A stretch of DNA of 11,221 nt from Rhodocyclaceae bacterium (GCA_017444505.1 JAFSWK010000242.1:1-11221), one strand, 5' to 3'; numbered from the stretch's first letter, positions 1-6,853 are shown. The notes: a model not told the origin generated them from the sequence alone. Made by a program: numbers and translations.

Positions 1-385
1 CATCAGTCAGGGCACGCCCGGCGTGCTGCACGGCTTTCGCAGCTACCTGCTGCAAAGCCAGCAAGCCGGCGAACCCGACCCGGTCTATTCCATCGCCAGC
101 GGCCTGGATTACCCCGGCTCCGGCCCTGAGCACTGTATGCTCAAAGACATGGGGCGCGTCACCTACACCACGGCCAGCGACGAAGAATGTCTGGACGCCT
201 TCTACCGCCTCTCGCGCCGCGAAGGCATCATTCCGGCGCTGGAAAGCTCGCACGCACTCGCCTGGGCGTTCCAGTACGCGCGCGAAAACCCCACCAAATC
301 GGTGCTGGTCAATCTTTCCGGTCGTGGCGACAAAGACATCGACTTTGTCCTGGAACACTACGGCATCCGCGAGCTGCAAGACTAA
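1..385 (+). CDS. trpB: Tryptophan synthase beta chain, C-terminal part (5' end outside window)
   Basis: TrpB condenses indole with L-serine to make L-tryptophan, using pyridoxal phosphate, in the cytoplasmic alpha2-beta2 complex. The frame is open from the left edge (first full codon at base 2) to TAA at 383-385, giving about 127 C-terminal residues. Seen directly: SPGVLHG-like QGTPGVLHG, GLDYPGSGPEH, EGIIPALESSHALA and the closing NLSGRGDKD segment. These are family signatures around the PLP-phosphate region and the C-terminal barrel of TrpB. The end of the protein sits at the normal place for the family, so only the 5' end is missing. dtd starts 13 bases after the stop on the same strand. 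trpA, the usual downstream neighbour, is absent here. Family assignment is secure; the N-terminal half, including the PLP lysine, is not visible. Confidence 0.96.
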   Translation, partial: ISQGTPGVLHGFRSYLLQSQQAGEPDPVYSIASGLDYPGSGPEHCMLKDMGRVTYTTASDEECLDAFYRLSRREGIIPALESSHALAWAFQYARENPTKSVLVNLSGRGDKDIDFVLEHYGIRELQD

Positions 386-398
386 CTCCGCCGCCGCC

Positions 399-839
399 AT
401 GATTGCCCTCATCCAGCGCGTGCGAAGCGCCCGTGTCGAAGTCGGCGGACAAAGCGTCGGCGAAATCGGTGCCGGTCTGCTGGCCTTCATCGGCATTCGC
501 CCCTCAGACACCGAAGCCATCGCCGCGCGCCTGCTTGAGCGTCTGCTCGGCTACCGCATTTTTGCCGACGAACAAGACCGCATGAACCGCAGCCTGCGCG
601 ACACGGGCGGCGGCCTGCTGCTGGTGCCGCAATTCACGCTCGCCGCCGACACCGGCAAAGGCACGCGCCCTGGCTTCTCGCGCGCCGCCCCGCCCGAACA
701 GGCGCAACCGCTGTTTGACCGCCTCTGCGCGCAGGCGCGCGCCGCGCACGCACCGGTCGCCGCCGGGCAATTCGGCGCCGACATGCAAGTCGCCCTCATC
801 AACGACGGCCCAGTCACCTTCTGGCTGGAAGCCGACTAA
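399..839 (+). CDS. dtd: D-aminoacyl-tRNA deacylase (DTD)
   Basis: DTD hydrolyses D-aminoacyl-tRNAs (and mischarged glycyl-tRNA) in the cytoplasm, keeping D-amino acids out of translation. The product is 146 residues, the usual DTD length (about 145). The chosen ATG at 399 gives the canonical N-terminus MIALIQRVRSARVEV; the open frame upstream (ATG 324) lies inside trpB and is not family-like. Seen: GLLAFIGI, LLGYRIFADEQDRMNRS, QFTLAADTGKGTRPGFS (residues 78-94) and NDGPVTFWL (135-143). The last carries the Gly-cisPro motif that gives chiral proofreading. One oddity is Pro77, where E. coli-type enzymes have Ser in the SQFTL motif. No clear Shine-Dalgarno sequence precedes the ATG, and with only 13 bases after trpB, co-transcription and translational coupling are likely. 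Confidence 0.95.
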   Translation: MIALIQRVRSARVEVGGQSVGEIGAGLLAFIGIRPSDTEAIAARLLERLLGYRIFADEQDRMNRSLRDTGGGLLLVPQFTLAADTGKGTRPGFSRAAPPEQAQPLFDRLCAQARAAHAPVAAGQFGADMQVALINDGPVTFWLEAD

Positions 840-855
840 TCACACCCTTGCCATC

Positions 856-1311
856 ATGCGCATCACCCGCCGCCTTGAATTTGACGCTGGCCACCGCATC
901 GCCGAACACGCCAGCCAATGCCGCCACCTGCACGGCCACCGCTACGCGCTGGAACTCACGCTGGAAGGCGAACCGCTCAACCGCCCCGGCGACGCGGGCA
1001 ACGGCATGGTGCTGGATTTTTCGCTCATCAAAACCATCGCCCACGAACACCTCGTCGCCCACTGGGACCACGCCTTCCTCGTCTGGCAAGAAGACCGCGT
1101 CGTATGCGACTTCCTGCAATCGCTGCCCGGTCACAAAACCGTCGTGCTCGATTTCACCCCCACCGTCGAAAACCTCGCCCGCCACGCCTTCGCCCTGCTC
1201 GCCCCGCGCTTTCGCGCCCAATACGGCCAGGCACTGCGCCTGGCGCGCGTGCGCCTGTATGAAACCCCCAACTGCTGGGCAGACGCCGCCGCCGAAGACT
1301 GCCGCCTGTAA
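856..1311 (+). CDS. queD: 6-carboxy-5,6,7,8-tetrahydropterin synthase (QueD/PTPS family)
   Basis: QueD converts 7,8-dihydroneopterin triphosphate to 6-carboxytetrahydropterin, an early step towards preQ0 and queuosine in tRNA. The product is 151 residues. Seen: the zinc-binding histidines at His13 (DAGH) and His26/His28 (HLHGH); the catalytic-type Cys22 in QCRHLHGH; Asp71-His72 in WDHAFL; PTVENLA at 102-108; and YETPNCWA near the end, with Glu136 in the position of the pterin-anchoring glutamate. The Cys-x3-HGH arrangement fits QueD rather than eukaryotic-type PTPS, though PTPS-like paralogues with other roles exist. The start at 856 gives the normal family N-terminus; longer upstream frames only overlap dtd. 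It lies 16 bases after dtd on the same strand, so one transcript with trpB-dtd is plausible. No strong ribosome-binding site is visible. Confidence 0.93.
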   Translation: MRITRRLEFDAGHRIAEHASQCRHLHGHRYALELTLEGEPLNRPGDAGNGMVLDFSLIKTIAHEHLVAHWDHAFLVWQEDRVVCDFLQSLPGHKTVVLDFTPTVENLARHAFALLAPRFRAQYGQALRLARVRLYETPNCWADAAAEDCRL

Positions 1312-1340
1312 GCGCCGCGCCATCTGTCGGCAAGTTATGC

Positions 1341-1372
1341 GGGGAGCGAAGGAATCCCCTATCATTTACCCC
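1341..1372 (+). promoter_or_regulatory. Candidate promoter and small inverted repeat before the adenine methyltransferase
   Basis: The 61-bp gap after queD holds GGGGA (1341-1345) and TCCCC (1355-1359), a 5-bp inverted repeat with a 9-base loop. A TATCAT hexamer at 1360-1365 follows, and the preferred ATG is at 1373. If TATCAT is a -10 box, the transcript would begin at or next to the start codon (leaderless). The -35 is unclear: TTATGC at 1335-1340 is 19 bases away. This is a weak, by-eye call. Confidence 0.25.
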
Positions 1373-2290
1373 ATGAGCACTGTCCCCAACATCGTCCAAT
1401 ACCAAGGCTCCAAGCGCCTGCTCGCACCGCAGATATTGCGCTATATGCCGCAGCGATTCGCGCGTCTGGTGGAACCTTTTGCGGGCATGGCTTCCATGAC
1501 GTTTGCGGCGGCGGCGGAAAACCGCTGCGGCGCATTCTGGGTAAATGACCTGAACGCACCACTGCTCGGCATCGTGCGCATGGCAGCGGAACAACCACAG
1601 CAATTACTGGCGGCCTACCGCCACGTATGGCAAGCACAGTTTTCTTGGCCAGACGGACACGTTGCGCACTTCTACCATGTGCGCGAACGCTTCAACGTCG
1701 GCGAAAAAACGCCCGAACACATGCTCTACCTCATCGCGCGCTGTGTGAAAGGCGCTGTGCGCTACGGGCGGGACGGGCAATTCAACCAGTCGCCCGACAA
1801 ACGTCGGCATGGTACGCGCCCGGAAAAACTGGAACACAATCTGCGCACCATTGCTGCGCTGCTAGGCGGGCGCGCACAGTTTTCTGCGCTGGATTACCGC
1901 GAAGTCCTAGCAACCTGTCGTTCAGGCGATGTGGTCTATATGGATCCTCCGTACCAAGGGGTTTCAGGAACACGGGATCATCGCTATCTCGCCGGTGTGG
2001 AGTTTGACGAATTTGCCGCGGCGCTGGAAACGCTCAACCGTCGGGGCGTGGATTTTCTGGTGAGCTACGACGGCGCGTGCGGTGAAAAATCTTACGGACG
2101 CGAACTGCCGGATGTACTGGATTGCCGCAAGGTATTGTTGCGAGCAGGCCTTTCCACGCAAGCCCTGCTGCTGGGCAAAAAAGAAATCACGCGCGAGGCG
2201 CTCTATATCAGCCGTAACCTCCAGCACAATCTGGCGATGCCGCTGCATCTGCCGCCTGCTCAAGCGGAACTTTTCGGGGCAGCGGCATGA
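1373..2290 (+). CDS. DNA adenine-N6 methyltransferase, D12 class (DpnM/Dam-like), modification half of an R-M pair
   Basis: This is predicted to transfer a methyl group from S-adenosylmethionine to N6 of adenine in a specific DNA site. It has 305 residues from ATG 1373. Seen: YQGSKRLLAPQIL at 10-22 (motif X with the GSK that contacts AdoMet), VEPFAGMAS at 33-41 (motif I, AdoMet pocket), WVNDLN at 56-61 and VVYMDPPYQG at 187-196 (catalytic DPPY, motif IV). The order X-I-target region-IV is that of alpha-class D12 enzymes such as M.DpnM and Dam. Residues 80-180 form the likely target-recognition part; the site recognised cannot be read from sequence. An in-frame ATG at 1337 would add 12 residues, but I prefer 1373 because family members begin close to the QGSK motif. 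The stop TGA overlaps the next gene's ATG, so nuclease translation is coupled to the methylase. GC looks lower than in the flanking core genes. Confidence 0.92.
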   Translation: MSTVPNIVQYQGSKRLLAPQILRYMPQRFARLVEPFAGMASMTFAAAAENRCGAFWVNDLNAPLLGIVRMAAEQPQQLLAAYRHVWQAQFSWPDGHVAHFYHVRERFNVGEKTPEHMLYLIARCVKGAVRYGRDGQFNQSPDKRRHGTRPEKLEHNLRTIAALLGGRAQFSALDYREVLATCRSGDVVYMDPPYQGVSGTRDHRYLAGVEFDEFAAALETLNRRGVDFLVSYDGACGEKSYGRELPDVLDCRKVLLRAGLSTQALLLGKKEITREALYISRNLQHNLAMPLHLPPAQAELFGAAA

Positions 2291-3012
2291 CCAACGACCC
2301 GAAAAAATACCCGAAAGCATTTCTGGATCGCCTGAACGCGGTCACGGCCAAAAGGCCGCGTACCGTAATCCAACACATTTTGCAGCACGGCTTTATCACC
2401 ACCGAACAGCTTCAAACCCTGTACCACTACGAACACGCGCCTCGCGCCATCCGCGACGTGCGCGAGCAAGGCATCCCGATAAAAACCTTCCGCGTCAAAA
2501 ACGCCAGCGGAAAAAGCATTGCCGCATACCGTTTTGGCGACCCCGCCGATGCATCCACCAACATTGTCAGCAAAAAATCCGGGCGCACAGCGCTATCCAA
2601 GGCACTCAAAAAGGCGCTGATAGAAAAATACGGCGCACGTTGCGCCATCTATCTGGAAACGATGGACGAGGCAATGCTACAAATTGACCATCGCATCCCA
2701 TTTGAGATTGGCGGCGAACGCCCGCAGGAAGATATTGACGCCTTCATGCTGCTTTGCCCGTCTGCAAACCGGGCAAAATCGTGGGCGTGCGAACACTGCG
2801 CAAACTGGACAGAAAAAAATCCAGACTTCTGCTTACGCTGCTTCTGGGCACATCCAGAAAACCATGAACACGTTGCGGGTCGCCCCGAACGCCAAGTGTG
2901 CATTGTGTTTACAGGCAACGAAGTCAAGGATTACGACCGGCTGCTTGCACTGGTCGGTGAAAAAACCGCGCAAGAAACCATCAAAAGCATCCTGCACAAG
3001 TCTTTGAAATAA
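2287..3012 (+). CDS. HNH-family nuclease with winged-helix-like N-terminus; probable type II restriction endonuclease
   Basis: The product is 241 residues. Residues 22-85 look like a winged helix (RTVIQHILQHGFITTEQL, then a predicted recognition stretch and a basic strand-turn-strand), a likely DNA-reading module. Residues 115-171 match an HNH core: IDHRIPF with Asp134-His135, GGER at 142-145, and LLCPSANRAKS with Asn161. Cysteine pairs 168/171 (CEHC) and 182/185 (CLRC) form a zinc-finger-like element directly after the core. The start overlaps the methyltransferase stop (ATGA, 2287-2290), a layout typical of restriction-modification operons. Nuclease activity is expected from the HNH residues; the restriction role is inferred from context. 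Hand-counted lines give about 50-57% GC against about 70% in sstT, which suggests acquisition. Alternatives are an HNH nuclease guided by methylation, or a homing-type nuclease. No transposase or integrase is next to it. Confidence 0.85.
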   Translation: MTNDPKKYPKAFLDRLNAVTAKRPRTVIQHILQHGFITTEQLQTLYHYEHAPRAIRDVREQGIPIKTFRVKNASGKSIAAYRFGDPADASTNIVSKKSGRTALSKALKKALIEKYGARCAIYLETMDEAMLQIDHRIPFEIGGERPQEDIDAFMLLCPSANRAKSWACEHCANWTEKNPDFCLRCFWAHPENHEHVAGRPERQVCIVFTGNEVKDYDRLLALVGEKTAQETIKSILHKSLK

Positions 3013-3171
3013 GCCCGACGACTCCCAAAAGCAAATTCACCACGAAGACCGCAGCGCACGGTTGACCAAAATCGCACCATCCACACGTGTGCTGCCGCAG
3101 CGTGCGCAAACTGTGTATCCTTCCTTCCGGCGCACGCGCCGCGTTCCGAAACTTCGCACAGGCCACGCATC
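3013..3171. other. 159-bp intergenic region between the R-M pair and sstT
   Basis: No gene is supported here. It holds a perfect 10-bp palindrome CACACGTGTG (3082-3091), a TTGACC hexamer (3062-3067) and TATCCT (3116-3121), but the spacing of the two hexamers does not make a standard promoter. The sstT promoter probably lies here. No terminator-like hairpin with a T-run follows the nuclease gene. Confidence 0.4.
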
Positions 3172-4443
3172 ATGACTGAACAGACTGTACAGACCTCTTC
3201 CCTGCGCCGCTTTCTGGCGGCGGAAAATCTCATCTGGCAAATCCTTGTCGGGCTGATTGTCGGCATCTTTGCCGCCCTCTACCTGCCCGCGCTGGCCGCG
3301 CCGCTGCCCTTGTTCGGCACGCTCTTTGTCGGCGCGCTGAAAGCGATTGCGCCAATTCTCGTGTGCATTCTCGTCACCCGCTCGGTGGCCGGTTATCAAC
3401 ACGCCGCGCCGCCGCGCATCGGCAGTGTCATCGTGCTCTACATCGTCGGCACCTTGCTGGCCTCTTTCCTCGCCGTGGCCGCCAGTTACCTTTTCCCCGT
3501 CACCATTGAACTGCACGCCACCGGCGAAGAACTCAGCCCGCCGTCCAGTCTGGTCGACGTCTTCAACACCCTGCTCGGCAACATGGTCGCCAACCCCGTA
3601 AAAGCCATTACAGAGGGCAACTACATCGGCATTTTGTTCTGGTCGATTCTCTTCGGCATCGGGCTGCGCGGCGTGCATAGCGATGCCGCGCGCAACTGGC
3701 TCGACGACCTCGTCACCAGCGGCCTGTGGGTGATGCGCCGCATCATCCGCTTCGCCCCGCTGGGCATCATGGGTCTGGTGGCCGACGCGGTGCTCTCCTC
3801 CGGTCTGGAAGGGCTGCTGAGTTACGGCAAACTGCTCTTCCTGCTCATCGGCGTGATGCTGCTCATGGCCTTTGTGGTCAACCCCGGCATCGTCTGGGCA
3901 AAAATCCGCCGCAACCCCTACCCGCTGGTGCTCACCTGCCTGCGCGAGAGCGGCACCACGGCGTTCTTTACCCGCAGCTCGGCGGCCAACATCCCCGTCA
4001 ACCTCGCGCTGGCCGAAAAACTGCGCCTGGACCGCAGCACCTACACCGTCACCATCCCGCTGGGCGCGACCATCAACATGGAAGGCGCGGCCATCACCAT
4101 CGCCGTGCTCACGCTCGCCGCAGTCAACTCGCTGGACGGTTACAGCATCACCTTCGGCACCGCGCTGCTGCTGTCCATCGTCTCGGCCATCGGCGCCTGC
4201 GGCGCCTCTGGCGTGGCCGGTGGCTCGCTGCTGCTGATTCCGATGGCCGCCAGCCTGTTCGGCATTCCGGAAGACATCGCCACGCAGATTATCGGTGTCG
4301 GCTTTGTCATCAGCGTGCTGCAAGATTCCTGCGAAACCGCGCTGAACTCGTCCACCGACGTGCTCTTCACCGCCGCCGCCGCGCAAACCGAAGAGAGCAT
4401 CGACCGCCACAACGAACCCCCGCCGCCCAGCACAACCGCCTGA
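3172..4443 (+). CDS. sstT: Serine/threonine:Na+ symporter SstT
   Basis: SstT imports L-serine and L-threonine across the inner membrane with Na+; it belongs to the dicarboxylate/amino acid:cation symporter (DAACS) family. The product is 423 residues, close to the family norm of about 410. Seen: hydrophobic helices beginning at LIWQILVGLIVGIFAALYL (20-38); the hairpin-1 serine-rich motif FTRSSAANIPVN at 266-277; IPLGATINMEGAAITI at 295-310; the hairpin-2 motif GACGASGVAGGSLLLIP at 341-357; and LQDSCETALNSSTDVLFTAA at 383-402, all hallmarks that separate SstT from GltP/DctA. Small departures are Glu304 and Cys387, where I remember Ala in E. coli SstT. The C-terminal tail is Pro-rich (NEPPPPSTT). 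The ATG at 3172 follows only a weak CAGG. It appears monocistronic: 159 bp from the upstream gene and a terminator 18 bases after the stop. Confidence 0.95.
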   Translation: MTEQTVQTSSLRRFLAAENLIWQILVGLIVGIFAALYLPALAAPLPLFGTLFVGALKAIAPILVCILVTRSVAGYQHAAPPRIGSVIVLYIVGTLLASFLAVAASYLFPVTIELHATGEELSPPSSLVDVFNTLLGNMVANPVKAITEGNYIGILFWSILFGIGLRGVHSDAARNWLDDLVTSGLWVMRRIIRFAPLGIMGLVADAVLSSGLEGLLSYGKLLFLLIGVMLLMAFVVNPGIVWAKIRRNPYPLVLTCLRESGTTAFFTRSSAANIPVNLALAEKLRLDRSTYTVTIPLGATINMEGAAITIAVLTLAAVNSLDGYSITFGTALLLSIVSAIGACGASGVAGGSLLLIPMAASLFGIPEDIATQIIGVGFVISVLQDSCETALNSSTDVLFTAAAAQTEESIDRHNEPPPPSTTA

Positions 4444-4460
4444 CGCGCACCGCCACCCAC

Positions 4461-4500
4461 AAAAAAGCGCCGCACCCGACACCGGGGCGGCGCTTTTGTT
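4461..4500 (+). terminator. Rho-independent terminator after sstT
   Basis: The arm AAAAGCGCCGC (4463-4473) pairs perfectly with GCGGCGCTTTT (4487-4497), and an inner CCC/GGG (4475-4477 with 4484-4486) adds to the stem. An A-run precedes it and T-rich sequence follows. The A/T symmetry would let it work in both directions, but no gene runs towards it from the right. It shares the 12-base core ACCGGGGCGGCG with the terminator after the next gene. Confidence 0.9.
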
Positions 4501-4656
4501 TTGCGTTTGCCGCCGCGCACCATCAACAAAAACAAACACCGCACGCGCCGTCGCGTTTGCGCTGATTGTGCGCTTTTCCGCCCCTTCGCCCTGACGCCGC
4601 CCGCTACCCAGCACCTGCGAAGGCGCGCGCCGCTACAACGCGGGGCGTCGCGACAC

Positions 4657-4686
4657 TTGTTATTGCGATTAATTTTCATTTATCAT
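4657..4686 (+). promoter_or_regulatory. Candidate sigma70 promoter for the FetA-type receptor
   Basis: TTGTTA (4657-4662) and TATCAT (4681-4686) are separated by 18 bases, a workable -35/-10 pair. They lie in the only clearly AT-rich patch of the 330-bp gap between sstT and the receptor gene. The rest of the gap (4501-4656 and 4691-4760) is GC-rich, and I see no gene there. Confidence 0.5.
4664..4685 (+). promoter_or_regulatory. Candidate Fur-binding site overlapping the receptor promoter
   Basis: The 15-mer at 4664-4678 matches the Fur 7-1-7 consensus (TGATAAT-N-ATTATCA) at 10 of 14 positions. Its right half ATTTTCA matches 6 of 7. A second half-site TTTATCA follows at 4679-4685 (6 of 7), in direct repeat. 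The match is degenerate, but its position across the -35/-10 spacer of an iron-receptor gene is what iron repression by Fur would need. Confidence 0.4.
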
Positions 4687-4773
4687 TGCAAGCCAGTTGC
4701 GAGCGCTTCTCATTTGCTTCGCATCGCCTGCCTGCACGCGGCTTTTCATCCACCTGTTTATGGAGTTTTCCCC

Positions 4774-6768
4774 ATGTCATTGGTTACAAACAAAACCGTT
4801 TTCCGCCTGAGCGCACTGAGCCTGGCGCTGGCACCCGTCCTGAGCTGGGCGCAGGCAGCCGCGCCAGCCGCCGATTCTGCCGGGCACAAAGTCATCACGC
4901 TGCCCGGCGTGATGGTGCAAGACAGCGCCATCACGCCCGCGCCCGTTGAGGACTGGCGCTCGCTGGAACGCACCACGGACAGGGATTTGAAAGACATCCT
5001 TGCCGACCAGGTGGGCGTGCAGTTCGGCGGCGGCAATGGCGTATCGCAACACTGGACGATTCGCGGCATGGGCGCCGACCAAATCAACCTCGTGATTGAC
5101 GACGCCAGCAGCGACGTGCAAATCTTCCACCATCAAGGGCGGTTTTTCAAGGATCCGGCGCGGGTGAAAATCATCGGCATTGAAAAGGGCACCGGCTCGG
5201 CCAGTTCCGGCATTGGCGCGACCAGCGGCAAAATCGAGGCGACGACCGTAGATGCGCTGGACCTGCTGCGCGAAGGGCAAAATGCGGGCTTTCGCATCAA
5301 CGGCGGGCTGGCCTCCAGCAAGGACGCGGGCTGGGACGGCGGTTTTTCCGTCTACGGGCGCCGTGGCAGGGTGGACGGGCTGTTCGCCGCCAACCGCACG
5401 CACAGCGACGACTCCAAGGACGGGCGCGGCGACAAAGTGGGGCACAGCGCGCTGGACATGCGCAGCTTCCTTGCCAAAGGGGGGGTCGCCCTCACGGACG
5501 ACGCGCGCTTTGTCATCAGCCAGCGCCGCGAGCAGGAATACGGCATCCGCAACCTGCGCGAAGAGTTTTTCTTCAACACCGACAACGACCAGCCGAGCGA
5601 CAAAACGCGCACCATCGACACCACCACGCTCGCCCTCACAGGGCGCACGGCGGGGTTTGTGCAAACGTATGACCTCAACTTCTCGCACATGGAAAACGGG
5701 CAGGATTCCACGCCGCTGGCAGGCGGCGCGAGCACCCATGTCAACGTCGACACCAACGTCGGCAACCTGCGCCTGAGCAGCACCATCCTCGGCCATCACC
5801 GCCTGAAATACGGTCTGAACTGGCGCGAGCAGGAAGCCGGCTCCACCAGCCAGCGCAACGCTGGCCTGCGCACACAAAAGAAAACCGACACCGGCGTGTA
5901 CGTAGAAGGCATCTGGCACTTTGCGCCCATCACGCTCACCACCGGCCTGCGCTACGACCAGTTTGACCTGCAAGCCAACACCGCAGACGGCAAAAGCGTC
6001 TCGGACGGCAAACTCAACCCCAGCATCGGGCTGATTTATGACGTGAATGACGAACTCGCCTTCAACCTCAGCCACAACCGCGCCACGCGCAGCCCGCGCT
6101 TTTACGAAGCCATGCTCGCCAGCACGCCGCTGGTCTATGACGACAGTCTGACCGCCGAGAACGCGCGCAACACCGAAATTGGCGTCGACTGGAGCCGGGG
6201 CGGTTTTGCCATCAGCGGTCAATATTTCTGGCAGACCATCCGCGATTTGCAAAACTTCGTCGGCCAGAACTGCCAGGGGCGCTCGTGCGAATACCGGCTG
6301 GTCACCAGTCAAGGCACGCTGAAAAACCAGGGCTACGAAATCAACGCCAGCTACCGGCGCGGCGGCCTGACAGGACGCATCGGCGTCGCCTACAGCAAAC
6401 CGGAGCTGGACGGCGCCACCTACGATTCCGTAGCCACCTCCATCCCCATGGGGCGGCAATGGCTCACCGGCCTGTCTTACCGCTTTGCCAGCCCCATGCT
6501 GGAAATTGGTTGGCGCGGACGTTACGCACAACGCGGCAGCTATCTGGACTCCACGCGCGGCGGCGGTGAGACGGTCAGCCGCGCCGGCTACGGCGTGCAT
6601 GACCTTTTCGCCACCTGGCAGCCACTGGGCAACGACCGCCTGCACGTCAACTTCTCGGTCAACAACCTGTTCGACAAATACTACCGCAGCCAAAGCCAAC
6701 GCTCCGGCGCCTCGGCGCTCCCCGAACCCGGGCGCAGCTTTCGCCTGCGCGTAAGCTACCACTACTGA
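4774..6768 (+). CDS. fetA: TonB-dependent outer-membrane receptor, FetA/FrpB type (ferric siderophore uptake)
   Basis: It is predicted to carry ferric (catecholate-type) siderophore across the outer membrane, powered by TonB-ExbB-ExbD. The product is 664 residues. The start at 4774 has GGAG 8 bases upstream and gives a signal peptide (residues 1-28, cleavage after AQA), followed by a TonB-box-like ITLPGVMV (41-48). The plug spans about 60-160: QFGGGNGVSQHWTIRGMG (83-100), SDVQIFHHQGRFFKDPARV (113-131) and GTGSASSGIGATSGKI (139-154) closely follow remembered neisserial FetA. The barrel includes NPSIGLIYDV, FNLSHNRATRSPRFYEA (430-446), EIGWRGRY (577-584) and NLFDKYY (631-637), and ends in an aromatic residue (SYHY). 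It is about 50 residues shorter than FetA. Cys500/Cys505 may close a surface loop. No permease or binding-protein genes follow. The ligand is inferred from the family; haem or another siderophore cannot be excluded. Confidence 0.9.
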   Translation: MSLVTNKTVFRLSALSLALAPVLSWAQAAAPAADSAGHKVITLPGVMVQDSAITPAPVEDWRSLERTTDRDLKDILADQVGVQFGGGNGVSQHWTIRGMGADQINLVIDDASSDVQIFHHQGRFFKDPARVKIIGIEKGTGSASSGIGATSGKIEATTVDALDLLREGQNAGFRINGGLASSKDAGWDGGFSVYGRRGRVDGLFAANRTHSDDSKDGRGDKVGHSALDMRSFLAKGGVALTDDARFVISQRREQEYGIRNLREEFFFNTDNDQPSDKTRTIDTTTLALTGRTAGFVQTYDLNFSHMENGQDSTPLAGGASTHVNVDTNVGNLRLSSTILGHHRLKYGLNWREQEAGSTSQRNAGLRTQKKTDTGVYVEGIWHFAPITLTTGLRYDQFDLQANTADGKSVSDGKLNPSIGLIYDVNDELAFNLSHNRATRSPRFYEAMLASTPLVYDDSLTAENARNTEIGVDWSRGGFAISGQYFWQTIRDLQNFVGQNCQGRSCEYRLVTSQGTLKNQGYEINASYRRGGLTGRIGVAYSKPELDGATYDSVATSIPMGRQWLTGLSYRFASPMLEIGWRGRYAQRGSYLDSTRGGGETVSRAGYGVHDLFATWQPLGNDRLHVNFSVNNLFDKYYRSQSQRSGASALPEPGRSFRLRVSYHY

Positions 6769-6811
6769 CCCACCCACCATCCGGCGGCCAGAAAACACAA
6801 ACCGCCATTGC

Positions 6812-6853
6812 ACAAAAAAACGCCGCTCCGAAACCGGGGCGGCGTTTTTTTGT
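6812..6853 (+). terminator. Rho-independent terminator after the FetA-type receptor
   Basis: CGCCGCTCCG (6821-6830) pairs with CGGGGCGGCG (6835-6844) over 10 bp, with one T-G wobble and the tetraloop AAAC. It is flanked by A7 (6814-6820) and T7 (6845-6851), so it could stop transcription in both directions. Confidence 0.93.

Noticed and set aside
1341..1359. GGGGA/TCCCC hairpin as a terminator for queD
   Set aside because: The stem is only 5 bp with a 9-base loop and no T-run, so it is not a convincing terminator.
848..1372. N-terminal extension of the methyltransferase frame through queD
   Set aside because: The extension overlaps queD, is Pro/Ala/Ser/Thr-rich and lacks any domain; motif X lies just after ATG 1373.
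3037..4614. Antisense open frame of 525 codons across sstT
   Set aside because: Same artefact of high GC; the translation is low in complexity (runs of A, G, Q, D, H), and the sense strand is an unmistakable transporter.
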